In this document: piece after piece, positions 37,741-49,316 of the stretch | Numbering within the stretch: the stretch's first letter is position 1 | How the letters are laid out: every line of letters starts with the position of its first letter | Origin: Jaapia argillacea MUCL 33604 | Taxonomy: Eukaryota; Basidiomycota; Agaricomycetes; Jaapiales; Jaapiaceae | Direction: 5' to 3' | NCBI GenBank assembly: GCA_000697665.1 | Contig: KL197721.1 | Coordinates: 542,112-606,111, forward strand | Length of the DNA stretch: 64,000 bases | Position numbers and translations under genes: made by a program | Notes under the pieces: generated by a model | The model's input: the letters and a program-made list of their open reading frames with translations, nothing else | Database searches by the model: none | What the model was told of the DNA's origin: nothing

Positions 37741-39863
37741 ATGTCGACGAATTATATGACCAACCCGACCCAGACCGAGTACTCCCGCATAGCTCCTAGG
37801 ATCACCGACTCTTCGTCTTCCACTGCGGACCCAAACTCTACTGGCGATCACGATTCCAAGGGGTCTGGGAATGGGAATGATGATGGAGGACCGGGTGGAG
37901 GAGGAGGAGGAGGAGGAACGAAGAAGAAGGCGAAGAGGAGGAAGGTTAATCATGCTTGTTTGTATTGTAGGAGGAGCCATATGACTTGTGATGAGGGTAG
38001 ACCTTGTCAGCGCTGGTGAGTCTTTTTTGGATTTTGGTATGGGGGAGGGACGATGTTTGCTGATGGGGGGTTATCGGGGTGAAGTATCAAGAGGGAGATT
38101 GGACATTTGTGTCATGATGAACCTAGGCAGTCTAGTAAATCTGCAGAGAAGGCTCCTACGCCTAGCTCGAGCAGTATGCCGCCACAATCGTTGCCACCAC
38201 AGAATGTCGAGATGACGAGACAGATGGTTGGAGGTATGGATCTTTTCGTTCATTTTTTGTTTTCAAGGATCGGAAGACGCTAATTTGTTCTTCCTATAGC
38301 ACATCCTTACGCCGCAACGCAAGCTCATGCCACTCAACCATGGCCGATGGCAGTAGCCCAAGGCCCGTTTCTTCCGTATCAACCCGAGACTCTAGGGAAT
38401 GAATTCTCGGTCCTGACGTACGTCCCGTCTCCTCGACTTACTCTAGATCTACCCACTCATCTTGGGATGTATCTACCCCCCTCCCCTTTTTTTCGTTTGG
38501 TGCTCTCCTATCGCCATGTCGTCCCATTTTTTTCGATATCACTATAGCGACTTTTTGGAATCTTTGGATGAACGATCTTTCTTCAATCCTCCGCCAACGA
38601 CCGTTGCCCCTCCTCTGGTTTCTGCTCCGGCTTCTCATCCTTTCGGCAATACACCTCTTGGTGGACAATCTTCGTCGACTTCGATGGCGATGGACCATAA
38701 TCCCTACATGACCAAAGTTGAAGATAATCATATGCATCAACAGATGCACCTTCAACAGCAGCAATCGATGCACCAACCATCGCATCAAGAACAACAACAG
38801 CAACAGCATACTCCTGAAGAATCCATCCCCGTTGTGCTGCCATCTGCTACCAAAGCTGAACAATTCTTACTTACGGCCGCGGATCAAGAACCGGGATCGA
38901 GGGATGAGCGGTTACGAAGAGTTATTCGGAGTAAATATGAGGCCGGGTTGTTGAAACCTTACAACTATGTCAAGGGATACGCTCGGTTGTCGAGATGGAT
39001 GGATAGAAAGTGCGTCGCTTTGTTCTCGCTTTTTTCCCTGTTCGGAATGCTGATGAGCTGGTGTCTGGAGTGTTTCGCAAGAATCAAAGCAACAAATTTT
39101 GCAGCCCCTCTCTGTCCTACGACCAAAGTTTCGAGTGCGTCTTCTTGTTCCTATAAAAAGACTCCATATCTGATACCATCTTGCCATTTTGTTAGGCCAT
39201 TGCACAATCTCTCACAGATATCGTATGCCATACCCTCTAAACCCCAAATTTCCAATTTAACCCTAACCCATCCAGGATCTCGTTTTCATTGAAGAAGCCT
39301 TTGAGCGACTCCTGCTCGACTATGATCGCGTCTTTTCCGTTATGGGTGTTCCAGCTTGCCTGTGGCGTCGAACGGGAGAGATTTATAAAGGTAATCGAGA
39401 GTTTGCCGAATTGGTGGGAGTTGATGGATATATGCTTCGAGAGGTACGATGAGCGTCCTATTCTGATCCTGCCAAGCTCAACGTCCGTTTTCCTCTCAGG
39501 GGCGCTTGTGCATCTATGAACTCATGGCTGAGGAGTCGGCTGTAAATTATTGGGAGGTCCGTTGTCGTCTCACCGCGAAAGTTGAAGATGACTCATCTCC
39601 TTGCCTTGTAGAAATATGGTCATGTCGCCTTCGACTCCAATCAAAAGGCAGTCCTAACCACATGCGTTCTCCGATATAAACCCTCCATCAGTCCATCGTC
39701 TGGTCCAGTAACACCTGCAGGACCCAAGAAGAACAAACCTCTGCCACCGGCGCAGGACCTCTCGAAGGAGGAAGGCTTCATCAATTGTTGTTTCTCTTTC
39801 ACCATCCGCAGGGATGCCTGGGGTATACCCAGTATGATCGTCGGGAATTTCATCAAATGCTGA
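37741..39863 (+). CDS. ERT1: Zn(II)2Cys6 transcription factor with PAS-like domain, ERT1/AcuK (gluconeogenesis regulator) type
   Basis: After a 60-residue Ser/Gly-rich leader (poly-Gly near 37905) and a basic KKKAKRRK stretch comes the zinc cluster: NHACLYCRRSHMTCDEGRPC, then QRCIKREIGHLCHDEPR after an intron. This spacing and sequence match the ERT1/AcuK/Rds2 group. A long low-complexity middle follows with His/Gln runs (HMHQQMHLQQQQSMHQPSHQ). A PAS-like C-terminal region comes next: ERLLLDYDRVFSVMGVPACL, RTGEIYKGNREFAELVGVD, LREGRLCIYELMAEESAVN, ending DAWGIPSMIVGNFIKC. In ascomycetes these factors switch on gluconeogenic and respiratory genes on non-fermentable carbon. At least six exons are present. 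The symbol is given by family resemblance; a sister paralogue cannot be excluded. Confidence 0.8.
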
Positions 39864-40231
39864 ATCGTTTTTGTCGGCTTGTTTTCGTAAAATTCTTTTG
39901 GTTCACTCGGCGCGTCGTGTTCGATATGTTGACAATGTTTTTGTACACCAGTTGTTATCACTAACCCTATCATCGCTTTGACAGTCAAAGATACCCTTGA
40001 CGTCCTTCTTCTGGAGTCACAAAAATGTCGCTACCCACTTGTACTAGTAGTTTTCACCAAACAATTTGCGGCCTGCAAACCCGGTTGGAGATGGGCTTGA
40101 AGCGACGAAAGCCAACGGGTTTCCGAATCTCGAACCTCAAGAAGCCGGTCAATGAGTGAAGCACTCGTCTCTAGGAGGTGGATATCATCCCCTCTTAATC
40201 GCAAATGTGGTCCTCTGTGGCTAGTAACAGG

Positions 40232-42408
40232 TCATTTACAAATTGAATCCGATGCTACACTGGCAATCGACTTGGAGGAACCACCCCCCTGAAGTGTTTT
40301 ACTCCATTCGATGACCTTGGGATGTGCCATAACCTAAGACGCAGTGATCAACGTTAACGCTAGGCTTCTCACAAAACGAATTGGACGCACCTTCTTTGGA
40401 TCAAACCGTAGGACTTGGAGTCCATCCAGGGAAGCCGCTCGAGAAAGCGCAACATAGCTCTGGCCTGAATATCAGAGTGAGTGGCTGGATCAAGACGGTG
40501 CGCATTCGCAGGGATTGTACCATACCTTTTTCAAAGACTCTCCCCAAATCAATCTTGACGCGTTGGATAGTCTGACCCTGGCTCTTGTGGATAGACATCG
40601 CCCAGGCAAGTATAAGCGGAATCTGTTTGGATCAAGTAGGTGCACAATCGCTCAGCGACGAGTCCCTCATCAAGTTAGGAAAGACACGAACCTGCACACG
40701 TCTAGCGAGGACCTTCCCCTCGTTATCTTCCACCGTGAACTCATCCCTCACAACCAAAACAACCTCTTTCCCCTGTGCTGTGCAAAATTCCACCAGAGGG
40801 AAGAGCTCGAATTCCTTCTCCTTTTCCTTTCCTTTGCTACTCGGTTTTATCCCCTGAGCATTATCATTCTCCTTCTCCTCTTTCGGCCGCTTCACGGGGA
40901 CCAAAGGGGTCTTACCTCCAGCTGCAAGCAGCACATTCCTAACATGACCGTTGGCGTTAGCATATGCTTTCTTCGAGCTTCCTTCTCCAGTTCCCTTCGT
41001 TGTCCCTTCCGTGGATGATTGGACAGACAACAGAGGATAAAACCCCAGGACCTTCCCCACCGTCCCATTGACCAGCCTCTCATCGACGTTCTTAATCAGC
41101 ATCACCTGCGCATCGACCTTTAGCTCGACCTTCTCCATCGCCATCATATTCGCCAGTAACTTTGACCTTTTATCTTCCGGCGCCGTCCCTGAATCGCGTG
41201 CGGTGAAGGTGTGTGATGTCGAAGGGAGGGCAGAGAGTCGAGATGCATTGGCTCTCTCGACTTCAGCTCGGAGAGGGAAGAGTTCTGTAGGTAGGATGCC
41301 AGATGCATGGGGAGGTAGTGGTCTAGACAGGCTTTTGAAAGTACTCAGAGCGTCTGAGGAGATGGTCCCCTTTCGCAGTTCGTTGAGGAGATCAACAAAC
41401 CCTGGTCGAAGATATTGAGGACCTAGTCTTAGAAAACAGGGAGACAGACTCAACGAGAATCAGTTTGTCGATACACTTGGGTTAGGGTGACGGTGTGTTG
41501 GAGAGTGTTTTTCCAAGCCTCGCTCTCGAAAGTGAAGAAGGGGATGCCTTTGGAGATGGGGGGTAGTTGGAAAAAGTCGCCCGTGACAATAAGCTATATT
41601 GGTTACACGTCAGTGTCGTATAATTACAATTGGGGAATTTCAGAACTCACTTGCATGCCCCCAAACGGTTTGTCTGTCTTCTTTCGCAACCTAGTGGCCA
41701 ATGCCGCTAGCGTATCAAATAGGTGTCCATCAACCATGGATACTGAAAATCGGGGGTTGAGAATTCATGTAAATCTTTTAACGAACTTACGACTCACTTT
41801 CGTCGATAATCAAGACTTCAGTGGTTTTCCATCGCTGGAGTGCGGGTCTGCATTTCTTGATGTAGCTCACGAGGAGATCCAAGTTTTGCACAGTTGGTGC
41901 AACGGCACCCCATGCGTGTAGGGTCATGCCTGGATGCTTAAGGTTCAGCAGTTTCAAAAATGAGTTCAAAGGAACGAACCTCCGATATTCGATGCAGCCA
42001 TTCCTGTGCTCGCAGTTACGGAAACGACATCTGGATTCTTGGAGAACTTCTTTCGGAGCGCAGCGATAATACCTCGTAAAAGAAGCGACTTTCCGGTTCC
42101 TGGATTTATGTCGTGGGTCAATACACTGATCAAGCTCCCCAGCCTGTCGGAGGAGTCTCACCTGCTGAACCCGTGAAGAAAACACTCTTTCCTTCTTCAA
42201 CAACCATTCGTAGTACATCTCTCTGCTCGTCATTCAGTGTAAATTTACATGTTTCCTCTCCTTCCGGGCTATGTGTTGTGACCTGGACCACTGGGGCAAA
42301 GTAGGCATCCAGAGTCGTTCGCCTCCCATGCTTCGAAGATTTCGGAGGTTCAAGAGTACCAGTGGACTTTCTCTTCTTCGTATTCGTCGTCAGTGTGCGG
42401 AGTACCAT
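40232..42408 (-). CDS. PIF1: PIF1-family 5'-3' DNA helicase
   Basis: A host PIF1 helicase, which unwinds G-quadruplexes and stalled forks and acts at telomeres and in mitochondria. After a basic N terminus ([15 protein letters not shown]) come [19 protein letters not shown] and Walker [15 protein letters not shown], split by an intron. Then come [11 protein letters not shown], the Walker B-type [53 protein letters not shown] and the signature [12 protein letters not shown], then [19 protein letters not shown] and the end [14 protein letters not shown]. About nine exons, in frame. Unlike the Helitron helicase at the left edge it is intact, intron-containing and of host composition. The start at 42408 is chosen; the frame is open further upstream (to 42657), but that sequence overlaps the divergent gene's promoter. 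Confidence 0.9.
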
Positions 42409-42646
42409 AATAATAATAAATAAGGGAGGGGGGAGGTGATTCGCAAGGTGGTTCGCTGGTCGTGGTCGAAGGAGGAGGCGCGTCGCAAGAGTCAAGACCG
42501 ATTTCGAACGGACGCGAGCCACACGTGGTGGGAAATTGGCAATGCTGCCGATTTGCCACATTTCCGGCTTCTTCTTGTTCAACACCCTCGACCTTGTGGA
42601 CTCCGTCTGGCAATCGGCCTGCATACCTTCTTTCCGCACTTCACTC
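42409..42646. promoter_or_regulatory. Shared upstream region of PIF1 and the small coiled-coil gene
   Basis: 238 bp lies between the divergent start codons. The TAATAATAATAAA run next to the PIF1 ATG is the only AT-rich element seen. Confidence 0.35.
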
Positions 42647-43490
42647 ATGTCTTCCAAGCAATCACCTGGTTACAACGGCGCCCCAAAGTGCGCCCTGATC
42701 TGTTGTTTAAAACCTTGATCCCAGGATAGCTAACCAATCTCTGTTGTGCCCTCTTTTTTCCAGGTACATCAATGACTTTAGTAAGGCGCTCGCCAACGAA
42801 GTCCGCATTCTACTAGAGGAAGTGGGTAAACTGAGAGATGAACGAAGGGCGTTGCAGCAGTACGTTTTCCTGGTCGTCATTGTGCCACTGATACGGAGAG
42901 ATAACAAGGCTCCCGCAGTGAGATCTCGGAGTTGATGTCTCTCAAGTCGAAGCATGGTGCTGGAGGAGAATATTCAGCAGACTGGATGCCGAAGGTTTAT
43001 ACATGCCTTGCCTTCTGAGCCTCACCTCATTCTAACGGTCGACACCCAATTCCAGAAGGGCAAGGGCGAAGAACCTCCACCCCCGCCTCCCACGGAACCT
43101 CCGGCTATGGAAGACATAGCACCTGCTAAACCTGGTTGGCGCACTGTTGCGCAGAAACCTGCGAAGGGCCAGCGGCGCAAAGGAGGGTCTTCTCAAGCAA
43201 TGGTTCCACTCGCCCCAGAGCCAACCAAGCCCAACAACATGCCTGCGTGGGCCCAATGGAGACGTGAGTACATCTATCTACGTAATTGGAATCCTGGTCT
43301 TGATGGGTAAATCTTCTCCTTACAGCCAGCACCGCTCTTGCTCCACAACCTCAGTCTGCCCCGCCCCCACAGCAGCCATCTCCCGCTCCTCGTGCTGGCC
43401 TTTTTGGTGAGTACAAGCAGCACAATTCACATCGAGTCTGGTTCATGAACATATCGTCCACCAGGCCCTCCATCCCCTCCGCCCAAATAA
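42647..43490 (+). CDS. Small protein with N-terminal coiled coil and proline-rich C terminus
   Basis: Not recognised. Exons read MSSKQSPGYNGAPK, then YINDFSKALANEVRILLEEV and GKLRDERRALQ, then EISELMSLKSKHGAGGEYS, then a Pro/Lys-rich part (GKGEEPPPPPPTEPPAMED, KPGWRTVAQKPAKGQRRKGG), then a Pro/Gln/Ala-rich exon (QSAPPPQQPSPAPRAGLFG) and a last exon PPSPPPK before TAA. The heptad pattern with L/I at regular spacing in LLEEVGKLRDERRALQ suggests a short coiled coil, so a scaffold or adaptor role is possible. It is about 165 residues long with five or more exons and good GT..AG borders. It is paired head to head with PIF1. Confidence 0.65.
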
Positions 43491-43834
43491 CCTTCCTCAA
43501 ACCACGACCGTGGCATCGGCATTTGTTTTATGTTTATCTTGGTTTCTACAACCTCCGCTTTTATTCTTCCTTTGCTTATCGATATTCATCAATCCCTTCA
43601 TACGTTACCCGCAGTGTACATGTTGTAAAGCATAGTTTGTTCCCTCGTTTACATTCGAATTGGACTAACCCCTGTATCGCTTGCTTGAGCCCCGTCAATG
43701 GATCCTTTAATGCCTGGGTTGAAATTCATTCTAGAATACATGGTATGCTCAGAGTCCTTTGAAAACATTGTGAAGATGCGATCAGCAGTAAATGGGATAT
43801 AGATGGTGCGAGGTATTGATGAAGAAATTTTTGA

Positions 43835-46800
43835 TCAGGCATCGCGGATGCCGATCTCAACAAAGAGCGTCGAGAATAGGTATTGTGAAAGTTGTGCGTC
43901 GTGCAGTGGCAAGTGACGGAATCCTAGAGTAGAGGAGGGTTAGGACTGCCATCGATCGGTCCAAGCGGTGCGAAGAAACTCCAAACTCACCTTGATTCAA
44001 GCTTCCCAGCGAAGCACAATACACAGCCAGCGGCCCATCATGCTCCTTATCCTCCTGCTTCACCGCGAAGCTGACGAACACCAGATCTTTCATATCACCC
44101 ACACAGTCAAACGGGAAGCTCAACATATCCTCCCACACCGGATTGAATCCATTGTTCTTGACAACGCCCGTTTTGTAGGTAATAGTTCGCGCTGAGGTTG
44201 CGTTGATGGCGGAAGGACCCGAAGCCGGGCTGTACGCTTTGACAGAGGCGTCAGGGAGGAACGGAGAATGCGTCCAGTCGGGGATGTGGACGGAGACTTC
44301 GACATAGGGGTCGATGATGTTCTTGTCAATAATCTCACGTCCCGAGGCGTCTTTGGGTCGAGGGAGTTGCTGAGCCGAGATGATCTAGATGCACATGAAC
44401 TTCGTTAGACGAATTGAACGATCGAGGATGGGAGGGGCCTACAGTGACATCGAGAAAATGCTTCGTCCTCTTCCCCAGCATCTCTTTATTATACTCCCTC
44501 AACGCTTTGGGCTTCAGAACATACCCAGAACGACCATTCCTTTGGAACATGGCGTGGTTGATCATATAACCAAGATCTGTTAGGTGCCCAACATGAATCG
44601 CGGTTAGCGGGGATGCACAGGCGATGTGGATTGAAGCGTACCAAACGTTTGCCAATTGAGAGCAACGAGCTGAGCACCAGCAGACCAATACCGATGCGGC
44701 TCATAATTCGTCGAGTTCAACCTCGTCCCCTTTGGATAAATCCTGACAAGATGCGACCGATTATGCTTGATCAAGTCCATCATGCCCTGTTTCAGGATCT
44801 TGTTCATAGTGTTTTCGGATAAGGAAAAGACATGTTCTGGGGCGTATTCCTCTTTCTTGTTGATACCACGACATTTGACGCCGACGGTATAGACAAGGAG
44901 GCTGACGAGCGATAAGGACATCTTCGTCTTCGTCTTTGCCTTTGGATCTTTGGCAGGAGTCGGCGTGACTGCGCGTGGGGTTGTAGGCGCAACGGATGAG
45001 GGCCGGGAGGACTTGGCAACACGACTCATTGCCTCTTTGGCTTTTCGTAAATCCGACTTGAGCCCCCGGAAGTTTGGCCTGAGGTCCTTGAGGTCGGCTT
45101 TGAGCTCTTGAATCTCGGATCTGACGTCTAATGTATTTGGGTTATGAAACAGAAGAAACGAAGTGAAGTTGATGATCGCGAACCTGTGATAACATCCTCA
45201 GAAGACGATACGTCCGTGGAAGAGGACTCAGTGTCAAGGGTCACATCCTTCTCTTGCACACCCTCATGTTCAGTTACATATAGATTCTTCGCCTAACGGA
45301 ACAGAAATGTATGTCAACACGATTTCCACGACGATGTGGAAGGACCTACTTTCACCAAAATCCTACCCCTTAGATCTTCAGGACTCGGTAGCTGGGTGAT
45401 CTTCGGTCGACCGTCAATAGGTGCGCTGACCAAGGCATCACCAAAAACTTCTTTCATGATATCCGTCATCATCTCTTGCTGAGGTAAGGAACAATGGACT
45501 TCGGCAGAGATGATGACAGGGTACGGAGAGGCGACAAAGGCATATCGACTAATTGCTTGGCAAATGTCTCGCACAGGGACCTTCGATGTTAGGGTTTTGC
45601 CATGGTACACCACTGGTCCATTTTCCCCGTCGTAGATGTCCACTGTATGGACAGAATGTCAATGAGTCACCATCAGGAAAAGTGAAAGTAAAACTTACAT
45701 TCAACACTGCGACAGCCATGCAACAACGCTCGGATGTAACCCTCAACGGTGCTCACGCCGACAAGTTGATGGCCCACAAGGTAGGTATTGTGGGACGATG
45801 AGATGAAGTACTCCGATATAGGACGGGTCATATCATGCCAGATCTTGCCATTTTGATCAGTGAAAGCCGAATTGTCGGGAGACGAGAGGAATGAAGTGAA
45901 GCCATCCAACGTCAACACCCCATCCGACACTAACGTGGCTGTAGAATCCGCTGCAAGGGGTGTTGGAGCAGTGGAAACAATCGCGGAAGGGGCGCTGGCT
46001 GGTAGGGAGGGCGCAGGCGTCGAAGTTGATTGCGATGGTACAGGATTGACAGCAACTGCAACAGGAATCGAGGTTTCAACTGTGGGAGGGATAGGAGGAA
46101 GTGGCCTGTCGCGTTCGGGTACGGTGGCGTAGCGGACGAAGATCTTCTGGTGCTCAGCTTCGCTCAAAGTCGACTACAAACATGACCGTTAACAGGTCAT
46201 ACGATAAGAATCCAGAGTCACGTTTGTTCTACCTTTTGCGAGGTCCGCATGAAATGGTCGAAGGTTGCAAAGTTGAAAGTTCCACCATTGAGGGAGCAAA
46301 TGCACTTGTACAGGCGATCGAGTTCCGGGCGGAATTTCAGCAATCTGACGAATCTTTGGAAATCTTCGAAGTTGAGGTAGCCTTGCTTGTTGACATCCGA
46401 TTGCTAGATCGATCAAGGGTTGAGATACAAGAGCTGGTCCATATTGAACGAGGCGGGCTAACCTTGAACAACCTCTCCAAGTCTTCACGTGAAGAATTGA
46501 CGTTCAATCTCTTGCAAAGTTTCTCCACGTTCTCAAATTCCAACCTCTGGTCGTTTTCTTCATCTGAACCCTTCCAGTACTGCCTTTCCCACAGAGCCTC
46601 TCTCATCTCTGGGCTCCCTAATCCACTCATTATTTCCTGACGGATGGCGTACAGTTTGCGGAGGGTATTGTCCCACATCCGAAAGATATCCTTAGTGGGC
46701 GCGACGACGTGAACGGTCTTGTAACGGCCTTCGCAGATGTAGATGATTGTGAGCCATCGCTCTTCGAGTTCTTGTGTGAGTTGGAACTGCTCCCGATAAT

Positions 46801-47557
46801 ACCTCGACTCCGAACCGGATCGCAATTCCTTGATGCTTTCGATCGGGACTATATCGCAATCGAAAATCGTTAATATGAGACATCAGAATGACAAGAGCGA
46901 CCCGCAAGAAGACGTACTGATTCGATGCTTCTTTGTATCATACAAGATCTGTCCCTGATCAGCATCCAACCGAAGCGTCACAGGCTTCTGCCTCGACACA
47001 GACACCTTCGTCATAGGCGTCCCATGCTGAAGTATCGCGGGCACAGTAATGTCTGACATTGCAGCTTTCTGGCCGGGAACGGCCTCAGTCGCAAGCCCAG
47101 GAGCAATCTGTGGCTCGCCCATGGGCGCAGCCGTCGCCATAGGAGGAGACTGGCTCGACGTCGAGTCGATGACGCTGAGAACGTCTTCGCTAGTCGCGTG
47201 CACACTGCCGCTTGGATCAGAGGTCGAATCGGACGGCATGAGTGGAGGACGTGTCGGTAAGACGACAGAATGTGATCGGTTAGGTTTCCTATTAGGGAGA
47301 TGGGCCATCGATGCGACTTTGACACCCTCCAGTTTCCGCTTGATACCTCCCAGGGTACCATCGCTTTCCCTACGAGTATGTTGTGAAAGCCTACTGCTTT
47401 CGCCACTACCATCGCTCAACGATCCACGGTGGACATCGTTCGGTGTGGTTGACTGCTGAACGGCAGGATGAGGGTGCCCGCTGCTGGAGACAAGATTGAC
47501 AGCTCGTCGTCGGAGATTCCATGAGGAAAGTGAAGGAGCTGACGATGTATCGGTCAT
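43835..47557 (-). CDS. Phosphoinositide-specific phospholipase C (PH-EF-X-Y-C2)
   Basis: It hydrolyses PtdIns(4,5)P2 to IP3 and diacylglycerol. The order is a disordered Ser/Pro-rich N terminus (about 190 residues from [15 protein letters not shown]), a PH-like region ([39 protein letters not shown]), an EF-hand region ([17 protein letters not shown]), the X box with the first catalytic His ([17 protein letters not shown]) and the second ([14 protein letters not shown]), and [11 protein letters not shown] linker with a coiled coil ([14 protein letters not shown]) follows. The Y box ([28 protein letters not shown]) and a C2 domain ([30 protein letters not shown]) close it, ending [11 protein letters not shown] Pro/Ala/Thr-rich insert lies just before the X box. 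About twelve exons, in frame. Closest to fungal PLC1/delta types. It faces MIC10 head to head. Confidence 0.92.
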
Positions 47558-48062
47558 TCTGATAAAGAGGTACACGAAACTTTGCTCAATGGGCTATAAG
47601 TGCTCTTGGAGTTAACGGTGCTTCGGAAGGAGCCTTTTACGCATGATATCGTGGAACAAAGCCGGCGACGCGTGGTTGCTGCTGGACGGAGCACATATCG
47701 ATGAGCAGCCTCGATATCGTTGGTATCAGGATTCAAGCCTCGACGTTAACGCGCTGCGCTGGGCCAGGTTGTCGAAGTGGTTGGTGTGAGACTTGGAGCT
47801 TGGCAAATCACGGTAGTTGCACTCATTTGGGAGTGGGCGTCTATGTAGATATTAATTGCAGCCTGGAGCCACGCAATGATACTGCTTGAGCCCTCGGACA
47901 TGCTAGAAACGGGCAACATGAGTTGGTGGACATGAACTAATTTGTTTGTGCGATCGCTTCACAAGTCGAGCAAAGTTGGGAAGCAGTCGCTTGTTTGAAG
48001 CCATATGGCAGTTCCCATTTTGGGTGAGGGTTCACTTCCGAACTTTCCACCAGCCAGCCATC

Positions 48063-48573
48063 ATGTCGCAGAAACCAACGTCGAGCGAGAATATCGTGAA
48101 CCAGAAGGTGAGATTTCGTTCACAAATGGTTGGCCAAGTCTCTGACGTCTCTGACGTCCGTATAGTATGATCGCTGCTGTAGGTTTCGTCGTGTCTCTGC
48201 AACGGCCGATAATTGACTTGTCATTTGCTTTCCCGACAGTGGCCGATCTGCTTGTGAAGACGTGAGGCTCTACCCGCGTCCACTGTTCCTCGATGCTGAC
48301 AATTCATTTGAATCTCTTCCAGAGGTGTCGGTTTCAGCATTGGAGTGGTCGCATCAGTTATTGCCTTCCGTCGTTCGTGACCGACTCTTCCCGTCTCGGG
48401 TTCTGCAAGCCACTCATCACTCCCTCTACTCTATAGGACGAGCATGGCCCGTAGCCTTTACGACAGGTATCGGTTCTGGTATTGCGTGGGCGGACTGCGA
48501 CAGGCTGTTTAACCCCACGCGAGGACCTGGAGTGCGGATCGTCTCACAAGCACAAACACCGGAGAGCAAATGA
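48063..48573 (+). CDS. MIC10: MICOS complex subunit MIC10
   Basis: MIC10 oligomerises in the inner mitochondrial membrane and bends it at cristae junctions. Exons give MSQKPTSSENIVNQK, YDRC, LADLLVKT, GVGFSIGVVASVIAFRRR, then AWPVAFTTGIGSGIAWADC and a tail ending SQAQTPESK. Both membrane segments carry the expected glycine motifs (GVGFSIG and GIGSGIAW), and the conserved YDRC-LLVKTG and RR-WP elements are present. At about 90 residues it is of family length. Five small exons, the shortest about 13 nt, join in frame with GT..AG borders. Confidence 0.9.
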
Positions 48574-49316
48574 GGGTAGTTCAGTTGGCGAGCGTGTTCA
48601 TATAGGACGGGTCAATGCATAGAGGTGTCACTTCCTAGACGTGCGTAAAATACTATTCGCGAGTTCACCCGCACAACTCCCATCATCTATCCCTCCTCAA
48701 TTCCTCAAAGTCACGACCTCGATTCGATGGGCTTTATTTCGATGAGTCTAGTGCTCTCTGTACCCGTTGGATCTGGTAATTGCCGTTGGGGTTCTCCCAG
48801 CACAAGCCGCTTGTAAAGCACGACTGTAGTCAAAATGGAGAGTTGTCACTTGTCAGTGGTGGGCTGAAGTTGTATTCCATAAGTGAACCAGGGATACTGA
48901 CGAGACGTGGCGCCTATTATCGGGACGGTTACTATGATGATCTGCAGACGGCGTGCTTGCGGTGATAGTTTTGGGGCAGCCATGATGGGATCGAGTAGAA
49001 AACGTTTCTGACGCGAGGGAAACTCAGTGCAAATTCGCTGACGGAACTTCTCAACCTATACCACAAAGGCTAAAGCGCAACGGTCACGGTCGCCTCCACA
49101 CAGGGTTCCACTAGGTTCCTCTCTACCAAGCTCTCCTGCCTACAGTACCCAAATATTAGACTGGAACGGTGTGTCTCATACGAAAGTTGATCGCGGGCAA
49201 TCCTTTCGCATGCCACAAACAATAGGTGGAGACCTCGTACTCACAACAGGTAAGTCTAGTTTCAACACATTGTCACCACCGCAGCACTTGAGCATTCGCA
49301 CCCAGGTGCCGCCAGC
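48574..49316. other. Intergenic region, no gene seen
   Basis: Short ORFs only. It holds the MIC10 3' region and the promoter of the F-box gene at 49317. Confidence 0.45.

Noticed and set aside
42409-42657. Upstream extension of PIF1 to an ATG at 42657
   Set aside because: The added sequence has no targeting signal or conservation pattern and overlaps the start of the divergent gene; the ATG at 42408 directly precedes a basic N terminus typical of the family.
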